From positions 1 to 64,000 of the forward strand of contig CAAGNP010000019.1 of NCBI GenBank assembly GCA_900771335.1: a DNA stretch of 64,000 nucleotides, read 5' to 3'. A program made the position numbers and the translations under genes. The notes under the pieces are model-generated. The model ran no database searches. It was not told the origin of the DNA and saw only the letters and a program-made list of their open reading frames with translations. Source of the stretch: Rikenellaceae bacterium (GTDB taxonomy: Bacteria; Bacteroidota; Bacteroidia; Bacteroidales; UBA932). Below, piece by piece: positions 54,382-61,257 of the stretch. How positions within the stretch are numbered: position 1 is the stretch's first letter; each line of letters opens with the position of its first letter.

Positions 54382-55661
54382 CTTTTGCCCTCCTTCTTGA
54401 ATATTGGGATAACCAATGAGACTGCGGCCTTGGTGGGGCCGAAGTATTGGAATGTGTGCTTATTGCCATCAGGTATCAGGTCTCCACCCTCACTGAAGAC
54501 GTCGTAGGTCCTTCCCACGGAGTGGATATAGCCTACGGAAATGGTGAATTCAAAATGGACCCTGCTGCGGGGACCCACCCCGAGTGCATAGGTATAGTCG
54601 AGGCCGGTGCTGAGGAATTCCCCTTGCATTCCGCGGTAGTCCTTCTCGAAATCGTAGTAGCCTCCGGCGCCGTAGAGGGCCAGGGAGTGCCCTTTGAGCC
54701 TATCCTCAGGTTTTCGGTCGCGGCCGAACCAGTAGCGCCCCTCAAGGGACCAGCCCAGAAGCTCGAAGCAATCTTTATTGGACTTGTCGGGCCACATCCA
54801 TGGGTAGTAGTAATCTGCTCCGATGGACCAATTGTTCCCCAACGGGAGCTCAGCACCGAAGTTGAGCAGAGGGAGAAGAAGGTTGGACCTCAGGGCAAAT
54901 ACCGGGACAGGTTTTGGTGGAGGTGGGGTGTACATCGCGGCAGGGCGGACGAAAATATGGGCGTCGGACTCATATTGCGCCTGGCCGGTCTGTACGATAT
55001 GCTTCGATTGGTGCAAGCGCACCCTTGCGATGTCTATGACAACGAAAATCTTAACCCTGCGGGAGTCCTGCATGCAGTTCTTTACCAGATATTTCCAGGT
55101 CGCCTCGCCGGGATCCATGTTTCTTATTTTTCGCTCTTTCTCAGCCTCTGAGGCGTCGGAGCGGATGATTTCCAGAAGTTGCTCTTTGTTCGGGCGGTCG
55201 TAGTACTTGATCACCTCCTCCTCAAATAGCTCCCAATCCTCGCCGGCACCCTTGACCTCAATATTGGCATTCTCCAGACCATGGAGGGAGTGGAGGAACT
55301 GCTCAGCCACTTGGGCACGCTTCTTGGAGAGGCGCTGGTTGTACCAATAGTTTCCGACAGGGGAGGCGGCACCTTCGATGATGATGGTGCTGATGCTCTG
55401 AAGGGAGTCTTTGCCAAGGATGGCAAATGCTACCCGGACTGAATCCATGGCCCTGAGGTTCCAACGGTATGTAGAGTCGATGTGACCCTGGTCGTGACCG
55501 AAATAGAGATGGGTATGGATAAGTGTGTCCTGGAAGACTCTTCTGGTGATATTTGCCTGATGGTCAGGGAGATGGGTGTATTGTGGCGTAGCGGCTACCA
55601 GAGTGTTGAGGTAGCTGCATACGATGACAGTTATGAAAAATACCCACCTTACTATTTTCAT
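54378..55661 (-). CDS. DUF3575 outer-membrane protein with OmpA-like part
   Basis: 427 residues with a signal peptide (about 1-23). The first half has an OmpA-like fold (ISTIIIEGAASPVGNYWYN, NQRLSKKRAQVAEQFL); the second half starts FALRSNLLLPLLNFGAELPL and GADYYYPWMWP, the DUF3575 barrel, and ends in a strand with hydrophobic last residues before KKEGKR. It is the first gene of the fimbrial operon, so may link the fibre base to the wall or outer membrane. It overlaps the anchor gene by 4 bp. A promoter box lies at 55700-55707. Confidence 0.85.
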   Translation of the reverse strand: MKIVRWVFFITVIVCSYLNTLVAATPQYTHLPDHQANITRRVFQDTLIHTHLYFGHDQGHIDSTYRWNLRAMDSVRVAFAILGKDSLQSISTIIIEGAASPVGNYWYNQRLSKKRAQVAEQFLHSLHGLENANIEVKGAGEDWELFEEEVIKYYDRPNKEQLLEIIRSDASEAEKERKIRNMDPGEATWKYLVKNCMQDSRRVKIFVVIDIARVRLHQSKHIVQTGQAQYESDAHIFVRPAAMYTPPPPKPVPVFALRSNLLLPLLNFGAELPLGNNWSIGADYYYPWMWPDKSNKDCFELLGWSLEGRYWFGRDRKPEDRLKGHSLALYGAGGYYDFEKDYRGMQGEFLSTGLDYTYALGVGPRSRVHFEFTISVGYIHSVGRTYDVFSEGGDLIPDGNKHTFQYFGPTKAAVSLVIPIFKKEGKR

Positions 55662-55699
55662 TTGACTTTGATTTTATGAAATAAAAGCCATAAAACAAG

Positions 55700-55807
55700 C
55701 AAAATTACATAAAAATATTGACTATACTATCTTCTGACGCTATTTTTATAACGTTGTGTATCTGTGTCGAAGTAGATTTTTTTATTGGAGAAAAATTTTT
55801 ACTTTTG
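55700..55807. promoter_or_regulatory. Divergent -7 boxes: fimbrial operon and FGE-domain gene
   Basis: Minus strand TAATTTTG (55707-55700), 39 bp before the DUF3575 ATG; plus strand TACTTTTG (55800-55807), 36 bp before the ATG at 55843. I looked for inverted repeats that could flip the fimbrial promoter and saw none. Confidence 0.45.
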
Positions 55808-55842
55808 TAGGGATGTACTGATACGAAAAATTTATTTTAAAG

Positions 55843-56601
55843 ATGATAAGAAGATATTTATTGGCACTCATTCTGACAGTGTCGTCTGCTTTCGCAGTTT
55901 CGGCTCAGGAGCCTACTAAAAATGTATTGGATATCCAGATGGTGGTCGTGGCAGGAGGAACTTTTGAGATGGGTGGTATCGAGACCTATGGAGAGCAATG
56001 CTATCCTGATGAATTCCCCAAACATACCGTTACTGTAGATGACTACTATATCGGGCAGTATGAGGTTACCCAGGAGCTTTACAAGTTTGTCATGGGGTAC
56101 AATCCGAGTCACTTTGTCGGGGATAGCCTTCCTGTGGACAATATCTCATGGGTGGATGCCAAGACCTTCGTATACGAACTGAACAAAATGACCGGTAAAA
56201 ATTACCGTCTTCCTACCGAAGCGGAATGGGAGTTTGCTGCCCGTGGAGGAAGATGGTCGAAAGGGTTCAATTACAGTGGAAGTGACAATATAGGAGAGGT
56301 GGCCTGGTGCGATGGCAATAGTGGCCGCAAAACAAATCCGGTGGGGACAAAGGCCCCCAATGAGCTGGGAATCTATGATATGAGCGGCAATGTCTATGAG
56401 TGGTGTTCTGATAGATATGCCATCTATAAGGGCGAAGAGCTGATAAATCCTCAAGGTCCGGATTTCGGCAAGGCCCGTGTGATGAGGGGCGGTTCATGGA
56501 GAAGCGAATCGCGCAACTGCCGCAATACCTACAGAAGTTCTGAGGATTACGAGGCCCGCATTCTCAATTGCGGTCTCCGCCTGGCGATGGATTATAATTA
56601 A
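55843..56601 (+). CDS. Exported formylglycine-generating-enzyme-like (SUMF1-domain) protein
   Basis: 252 residues with a signal peptide (about 1-22, ending VSAQ). The FGE-sulfatase fold is nearly the whole protein: MVVVAGGTFEMGG, YEVTQELYKFVMGYNPSHF, YRLPTEAEWEFAARGG, YDMSGNVYEWCSDRY and VMRGGSWRSESRNC. True FGE has a redox-active Cys pair near the C-terminus; only the second (RNC) seems kept, so it is probably not a formylglycine-generating oxidase. It diverges from the fimbrial operon. Role unknown. Confidence 0.88.
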   Translation: MIRRYLLALILTVSSAFAVSAQEPTKNVLDIQMVVVAGGTFEMGGIETYGEQCYPDEFPKHTVTVDDYYIGQYEVTQELYKFVMGYNPSHFVGDSLPVDNISWVDAKTFVYELNKMTGKNYRLPTEAEWEFAARGGRWSKGFNYSGSDNIGEVAWCDGNSGRKTNPVGTKAPNELGIYDMSGNVYEWCSDRYAIYKGEELINPQGPDFGKARVMRGGSWRSESRNCRNTYRSSEDYEARILNCGLRLAMDYN

Positions 56602-56607
56602 ATAAAA

Positions 56608-56632
56608 AAGCCCTTCTGAGAAGAAGGGCCTT
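56608..56632 (-). terminator. Terminator of tRNA-Gly (and of the FGE gene)
   Basis: GCCCTTCT (56610-56617) pairs with AGAAGGGC (56622-56629), loop GAGA. On the minus strand it is followed by TTTTTT. It sits between the two gene ends. Confidence 0.8.
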
Positions 56633-56707
56633 GGAGCGGAAAACGGGGTTCGAACCCGCGACCTTCGGCTTGGGAAGCCGACGCTCTACCAACTGAGCTA
56701 TTTCCGC
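56632..56707 (-). tRNA. tRNA-Gly (anticodon CCC)
   Basis: Acceptor stem GCGGAAA/TTTCCGC, D arm with AGTTGGTA, anticodon stem TCGGC/GCCGA with loop TTCCCAA (CCC reads GGG), T arm with GTTCGAAC. Discriminator T and an encoded CCA (56632-56634). Confidence 0.95.
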
Positions 56708-56725
56708 GAATGCGGTGACAAAGAT

Positions 56726-57940
56726 ATGAATTTAAATTTATTTATTGCCAAAAAAATTAAAACCTCTTCGAGCAATGCCATTGCATGTGCATCGGTGGCG
56801 ATAAGCATCCTGGTGATGTTTATGGCAATGGTCATCTCCGACGGGTTCAAAAGGGAGATCAAAGAAACCTCAGTCGGCTTTTCCGGCGAGGTGTTCCTCA
56901 TTGCCCCCGGGCAAGATATAACTAATCATCTCTACCCGATAAGCGGAAGACCCTCATATATTGATAAAGTAAAGCAGGTCAAGGGGATAGCAAGTGTCAA
57001 TGAGGTGGCCTATTCTGCCGGTATGCTGAAGAGCGAGGAGTCTGTGCAGGGGGTGCTCTTCAAAGGGGTTGACTCCACTTACAACCTTGAGTTCTTCGGG
57101 AAATACCTTGTGGAAGGTGTCCTTCCTGAGTTTACCGGGAAGAGGGCTTCGAACCAGATACTCATCTCCAGAAGGCTGGCAAACTTGATGAATTACAGTT
57201 GTGGCGATAAGATTACAGCATATTTTGTGGGGGAGAGTGTCAGGGTGAGGAAGTTTACCATCACCGGTCTATATGATGTGCAGCTGGATGAGATGGACAA
57301 GACCCTCGTTGTCGCAGACATAAGACAGACACGCAGACTAAATGGATGGGAGGATGACCAGGTGTCAAATATAGAGATAGGCCTTACTCCAAAAGCTGAC
57401 ACACGTAAGGTGTGCACGGAACTGGAGCAGATTATTCTTGACAGGCCATGGGATGATGACTCTGTGTTGGTGAGTCAGATCAGGTACATCTATCCCAATA
57501 TTTTTGATTGGCTTGATCTGCTGAATATGAATGTCCTTATTATCCTCATCCTCATGATGGTGGTGGCAGGATTCAATATGATTTCCGGTCTTCTTATCAT
57601 ACTTTTCGAAAAGACCTCCATGATCGGTCTCCTTAAGGCTTTGGGTATGAAGACACAGGATATATGCAAGATATTCATCTACAGGGGATCTTTCATCGTT
57701 CTGAAAGGTATGTTGATAGGAAATGTCATCGCTGTTATACTCTCTGTTCTTCAGGGGTCGTTCCACATAATCGGACTCAATCCGGCCAACTACTTCGTGG
57801 ACCATATTCCGGTCTATGTGAATATTCCTAAGATATTGATTCTCAATATCTGCTCATTCGCGCTGATGATTCTGATCATGATAATACCATCTCTATTTAT
57901 CGCCCGGGTACAGCCCGACAAGACCATCAAGGTAAGCTAG
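56726..57940 (+). CDS. FtsX/LolE-like ABC transporter permease
   Basis: 404 residues. One N-terminal membrane segment (SVAISILVMFMAMVIS, about 23-38), a large periplasmic MacB-type domain, then three C-terminal membrane segments (LLNMNVLIILILMMVVAGFN, and two after 325), as in LolC/LolE and FtsX-type permeases that move lipoproteins or signal through their ATPase. The motif KTSMIGLLKALGMKTQDICK is the coupling helix. No ATPase gene is next to it; the 3' side is repeat-rich. It starts 18 bp after the tRNA-Gly 5' end on the opposite strand. Confidence 0.88.
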   Translation: MNLNLFIAKKIKTSSSNAIACASVAISILVMFMAMVISDGFKREIKETSVGFSGEVFLIAPGQDITNHLYPISGRPSYIDKVKQVKGIASVNEVAYSAGMLKSEESVQGVLFKGVDSTYNLEFFGKYLVEGVLPEFTGKRASNQILISRRLANLMNYSCGDKITAYFVGESVRVRKFTITGLYDVQLDEMDKTLVVADIRQTRRLNGWEDDQVSNIEIGLTPKADTRKVCTELEQIILDRPWDDDSVLVSQIRYIYPNIFDWLDLLNMNVLIILILMMVVAGFNMISGLLIILFEKTSMIGLLKALGMKTQDICKIFIYRGSFIVLKGMLIGNVIAVILSVLQGSFHIIGLNPANYFVDHIPVYVNIPKILILNICSFALMILIMIIPSLFIARVQPDKTIKVS

Positions 57941-58310
57941 CTCTCCCGGCAGTGACAGCCTTTGTATCCCGCTTCCAGATGCTTACTTTTTGGTGCTTAC
58001 TTTTAGTGCCCACTTTCAGGGCCGCACTTTCGGACGCTCGCTTTTAGTGCCCACTTTCAGGGCCGCACTTTCGGGTGCTTACTTTTAGTGCCCACTTTCA
58101 GGGCCGCACTTTCGGACGCTCGCTTTTAAGTACTCAATTTATAGACCACACATCCTGGAGCTTACTTTCTGGAGCTTACTTTTTGGAGCTTACTTCCTGG
58201 ATCACACATCCTGGCCCCCTCTTACTAGATTCGGTTTCCATTCACAAGTCGTAGATCTCAGTCCTACCTAATACTAGCCGTTTCAATCATCGTTCTCTTT
58301 TTTTTTCTTG
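57941..58310. other. Gene-free interval before the RAYT island
   Basis: Holds tandem repeats (58001-58123), shorter GGAGCTTACTTT repeats (about 58157-58215) and unremarkable AT-rich DNA. No credible gene. Confidence 0.7.
58001..58123. repeat. Three tandem 41-bp repeats
   Basis: Units 58001-58041, 58042-58082 and 58083-58123, each starting TTTTAGTGCCCACTTTCAGG. Units 1 and 3 look identical; unit 2 differs only near its end (GGGTGCTTAC for GGACGCTCGC). Confidence 0.9.
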
Positions 58311-58412
58311 GTCAGTAACTTGTTATATATCAGCTCGTTACTGGTATTTAGGGTGGGTGATTTTACCCACCCTCAGGTACGGGAAGTGGCTGAGGATGAG
58401 AGAGTTGCTGAC
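58311..58412 (+). repeat. 102-bp palindromic element, copy R5
   Basis: GTCAGTAAC to GTTGCTGAC, 102 bp, core 58350-58373 with GATTTT loop. A perfect 9-bp terminal inverted repeat apart from one T/C change. Followed by GCAATG. Confidence 0.92.
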
Positions 58413-58524
58413 GCAATGAATAAAAGGGGTGAACAATGAAATGGCTGTGCAGGTTGCTTTAGCAATGTGGGTAATGGTGTTCAGTGATGGTTTGTGGGTG
58501 TTGATTCAGTAGTGAATCTTACTC

Positions 58525-58626
58525 GTCAGTAAGTGCTTATGTATCAGTTGATTGCTGGTATTTAGGGTGGGTGATTTTACCCACCCTCAGGTACGGGAAG
58601 TGACTGAGGATGAGAGAGTTGCTGAC
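58525..58626 (+). repeat. 102-bp palindromic element, copy R6
   Basis: GTCAGTAAG to GTTGCTGAC, 102 bp, core 58564-58587. Preceded by GTGAATCTTACTC, shared with R7 and R8, and followed by GCAATG. Confidence 0.92.
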
Positions 58627-58637
58627 GCAATGGCACC

Positions 58638-58718
58638 GCCGCCGGAATATACCCGCTCCGGCGGCTACAAATCAAGTACTGCGCGAGCTCGACCTAAGGG
58701 CTCGCTCCGCACTTGATT
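58638..58718. repeat. Two strong hairpins next to the RAYT stop codon
   Basis: First: GCCGCCGGA (58638-58646) with TCCGGCGGC (58657-58665). Second: AATCAAGT (58670-58677) with ACTTGATT (58711-58718), with an inner GCGAGC/GCTCGC stem. They lie 6 bp before the RAYT stop and could end transcription or form a structure recognised by the transposase. Confidence 0.7.
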
Positions 58719-58724
58719 GTTGCC

Positions 58725-59636
58725 CTAAATGCCCAGGTGGAAGAATTTGATAAGGTGAGTTTTGGTTATGTCATTGATCTTCAAGCAGAGGTTTATCGCC
58801 ATTGCCCTTTGTTCTGAGGTATATGTGTACGGGTTAAGATTGTGAGACCATAAGCCGTTCCGTTTAAGTGTTTTGAACATTGTACTATAGACGGAGTCAG
58901 GTATGTTTATATATTCCTCTTTGATCTCATACTCATTGCCCGTGTTTGAGTCAAACGCTTGGATCATTTTCTCATAGGAGCCATAATAGCTTATTGATTT
59001 TGAGTAGTTTGTGGGATTATATATTGATATTATGAAGTCATAGATCCATTTCTTTTCTGTGATGCTGAGCCTGTTTGTGAGGCTGTCCAATGTTTTGTAG
59101 TTAATGTATTCATTGTTCTCCCTGAGATTTTTTATAGCCTTGATGGCATAACCAAGCCTCTTGCTATAACTTTTAAGCGGCTCTGAGAATGGGTGATCAT
59201 TCCTATAGTAGGGGAGCAGGTTCCATTTGTACTCAATTGCACTTTTGCAGAGGTGCTTTTCCACCGGGTTATTCCCAATATATGCGAGACAGCTTCTTAT
59301 CTTTTTCTCGCCTGATTTCGAGGCACTTCCGAATGATTGGTGGAACAATTTGCCGCTGCGCGAATATCGCTTATTGTAGAGTCTGACAAATATTGAGGTG
59401 GTTACATCCATATATTGATACAGCAATCTTTTTGAAAAGGCATCTACCAGCATGTGAAAGTGGTTAGTCATCAGGCATAGGAGGTGTATGTCGATGCTGT
59501 ACTTCATCGCATGTGTGGATAGTATGCTCAATAGGACAATGCTGTCCTCAATGGTGTACAGGAAATTGCCATAATCAGTTGTCTTTTGGAAAATATGTTG
59601 AAGACTTTCCCTTTTGAAGTACCTTCTTACACTCAT
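58725..59636 (-). CDS. REP-associated tyrosine transposase (RAYT, Y1 HUH family)
   Basis: 303 residues. The HUH motif is HFH at residues 59-61 (LLCLMTNHFHMLVDAF), and the single catalytic tyrosine is Y119 in CLAYIGNNPVEKHL, the YIxxNPV signature of Y1_Tnp. The order and spacing match IS200-related RAYTs, which cut and join single-stranded REP hairpins. The C-terminal half (140-303) is a separate helical region, possibly DNA-binding; its last part resembles a helix-turn-helix. The ATG at 59636 has AGGAG 7 nt upstream. The gene is AT-rich compared with its surroundings and is flanked on both sides by pairs of 102-bp elements. Confidence 0.93.
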   Translation of the reverse strand: MSVRRYFKRESLQHIFQKTTDYGNFLYTIEDSIVLLSILSTHAMKYSIDIHLLCLMTNHFHMLVDAFSKRLLYQYMDVTTSIFVRLYNKRYSRSGKLFHQSFGSASKSGEKKIRSCLAYIGNNPVEKHLCKSAIEYKWNLLPYYRNDHPFSEPLKSYSKRLGYAIKAIKNLRENNEYINYKTLDSLTNRLSITEKKWIYDFIISIYNPTNYSKSISYYGSYEKMIQAFDSNTGNEYEIKEEYINIPDSVYSTMFKTLKRNGLWSHNLNPYTYTSEQRAMAINLCLKINDITKTHLIKFFHLGI

Positions 59637-59805
59637 ATCCTTCTCCTCTTTAGATTAATTTTATGTGGCAAATCAAGGAAAAATAATCTGATAATCCAAT
59701 GGTTGAGTCGGCGGGCTGAAAATTAAAAACTGAATTTTGAAATTTTTCAGTGGTCAGGGGGCGGAAATGCTGAATTTTAAAATTTTTTGTGTGTGAATTT
59801 TACTC

Positions 59806-59907
59806 GTCAGTAAGTGCTTGTATGTCAGATGATTGCTGGTATTTAGGGTGGGTGATTTTACCCACCCTCAGGTGTGGGAAGTGACTGAGGATGAGGGAGT
59901 TGCTGAC
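59806..59907 (+). repeat. 102-bp palindromic element, copy R7
   Basis: GTCAGTAAG to GTTGCTGAC, 102 bp, core 59845-59868, followed by GCAATG. Equivalent in place to R5 in the left block. Confidence 0.92.
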
Positions 59908-60019
59908 GCAATGAATAAAGGGGTGAACAATGAAATGGATGTGCAGGTTGCTTTAGCAGTGTGGGTAATGGTGTTCAGTGATGGATGTATGGGTATTGAT
60001 ACAATAGTGAATTTTACTA

Positions 60020-60121
60020 GTCAGCAAGTACCTATGTATCAGTTGATTGATGATATTTAGGGTGGTTGATTTTACCCACCCTCAGGTGTAGGAAGTGGTT
60101 GAGGATGAGGGAGTTGCTGAC
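60020..60121 (+). repeat. 102-bp palindromic element, copy R8
   Basis: GTCAGCAAG to GTTGCTGAC, 102 bp, core 60059-60082. One change in the left core arm (AGGGTGGTT) breaks a base pair. Followed by GCAATG. Confidence 0.9.
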
Positions 60122-60177
60122 GCAATGGGTGTGGTGGTGATGTGTGATGTGCAATGTGCAATGTGTGTGATGGGGGG

Positions 60178-61251
60178 TTAGGGGAGGACGGCGTAGCGGT
60201 ATTCTTCGTAGCGGGAGAGGATTTCGTCTACGTATTTGATGGTTTCACTTCCACGGAAGCGTTTGATGGTGGTTCCGGGGAGGTATTTTTCAGGTTCGCG
60301 CATCATGGGGATGATTCGGCACATCTCTTCCCAGTCACGGTGGTCTGCTCCGACACCACGACAGAATTCGAGACACTCCTGGATTCGTCCTTCTCCGGCA
60401 TTGTAGGCGGCGAGTGTGAATTTTACTACATTGGTAGAGTCCATCCCTTCACGGATGAATATGTTTTCGAGGTAGCGGAGGTGGCGTGTGCCGGCCTTGA
60501 TGTTGTTTTCAGGGTTAAAGATGTCTGTGACGCCGTAGTGCTGTGCTGTAGACTCTTTGACCTGCATGAGACCGATGGCTTTGCGTGAGGAGATGGCTCC
60601 CATCGAGAAGCGTGACTCCTGACAGATGAGTGCTGCCACAAGACGCCAGTCCCAGTCGAGGTCTTTGCTGTAGCGTTTGATCAGGTGGTCATATGGCGAT
60701 ATGACAGCCGTCTGGGTCATGTTGTCCAGATGGTGTCTTATCCGGTAGACCCTGAGATAGTTCCTCTCAAGAGCATCGAATTCGGGACTTTGGGTGAATA
60801 GACCGAGCCAGTAGTTGATGTTTCGCATCAGTTCCCAATCGGTGTCACGTGTGGCCCATGCATATCTGTCGGCTATGGGGAGGCTGACCTGAAGGTGCTC
60901 CCTGTATTGTTCAGGGATGGTGTCCCTTACTGTGTCATAAGCTACGATGTCTATCTCTCCGGCCATGAGTTTGTCCCAGTGGTTTTCGCTATGGAAAGGG
61001 GGGAGTATCTCTATGTCGTGTTGCTGGTCAAGTGCGTAGTGGCTGAGAAGTCTGTACTGGAATCCTACGGGGAAATCCTCAAAAGCGAATGCATCCCCAT
61101 TTACGGCTATGTATGATGTCAGGGAGTCGGTCTCGTGGTGATGGTGATAGCACCTGAAATCCAAAGACCACTCTTTGGAACATTTGGTGATGGAGAAGAG
61201 CAATATCATGTAGACAAATGCTGAAATCCCTCTATGTGTCCATTTGTTCAT
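60178..61251 (-). CDS. MltF-like lytic transglycosylase
   Basis: 357 residues, N-terminal lipobox-like FSITKC (lipoprotein). The first part resembles a solute-binding fold (about 45-195), the second is the SLT domain: catalytic Glu in ALICQESRFS (about residue 225), then KAIGLMQVKESTAQHYGV, NIKAGTRHLRYLE and AAYNAGEGRIQ. It cuts peptidoglycan between MurNAc and GlcNAc. It follows the porin gene by 6 bp, so they are cotranscribed. R8 lies 56 bp past its stop. Confidence 0.92.
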   Translation of the reverse strand: MNKWTHRGISAFVYMILLFSITKCSKEWSLDFRCYHHHHETDSLTSYIAVNGDAFAFEDFPVGFQYRLLSHYALDQQHDIEILPPFHSENHWDKLMAGEIDIVAYDTVRDTIPEQYREHLQVSLPIADRYAWATRDTDWELMRNINYWLGLFTQSPEFDALERNYLRVYRIRHHLDNMTQTAVISPYDHLIKRYSKDLDWDWRLVAALICQESRFSMGAISSRKAIGLMQVKESTAQHYGVTDIFNPENNIKAGTRHLRYLENIFIREGMDSTNVVKFTLAAYNAGEGRIQECLEFCRGVGADHRDWEEMCRIIPMMREPEKYLPGTTIKRFRGSETIKYVDEILSRYEEYRYAVLP

Positions 61252-61257
61252 AAATGT

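Larger units (their letters stand above)
58311..60127. mobile_element. RAYT island: transposase gene flanked by paired 102-bp elements
   Basis: Left block 58311-58632 and right block 59806-60127 are direct repeats of about 322 bp, offset by 1495 bp. Each holds two 102-bp elements spaced 214 bp apart plus the same unique linker. The RAYT gene (58725-59636) and structured DNA lie between. It has the form of a REP-RAYT locus. Confidence 0.8.
59637..60177. other. Gene-free interval on the right of the RAYT
   Basis: The first about 170 bp hold the RAYT 5' leader and two AAATTTTT-like stretches; then come elements R7 and R8 and a GTGATGTG-rich simple sequence (60128-60172). No gene. Confidence 0.75.

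Noticed and set aside
55662..55842. Invertible promoter for the fimbrial operon
   Set aside because: I looked for inverted repeats flanking the promoter box and found none, and no invertase gene is close by.
55843..56601. Active formylglycine-generating enzyme
   Set aside because: The first cysteine of the catalytic pair is not seen and no sulfatase gene is near; only the fold is supported.
58001..58123. Tandem 41-bp repeats as a CRISPR array
   Set aside because: The units are contiguous with no unique spacers, and no cas gene is in the window.
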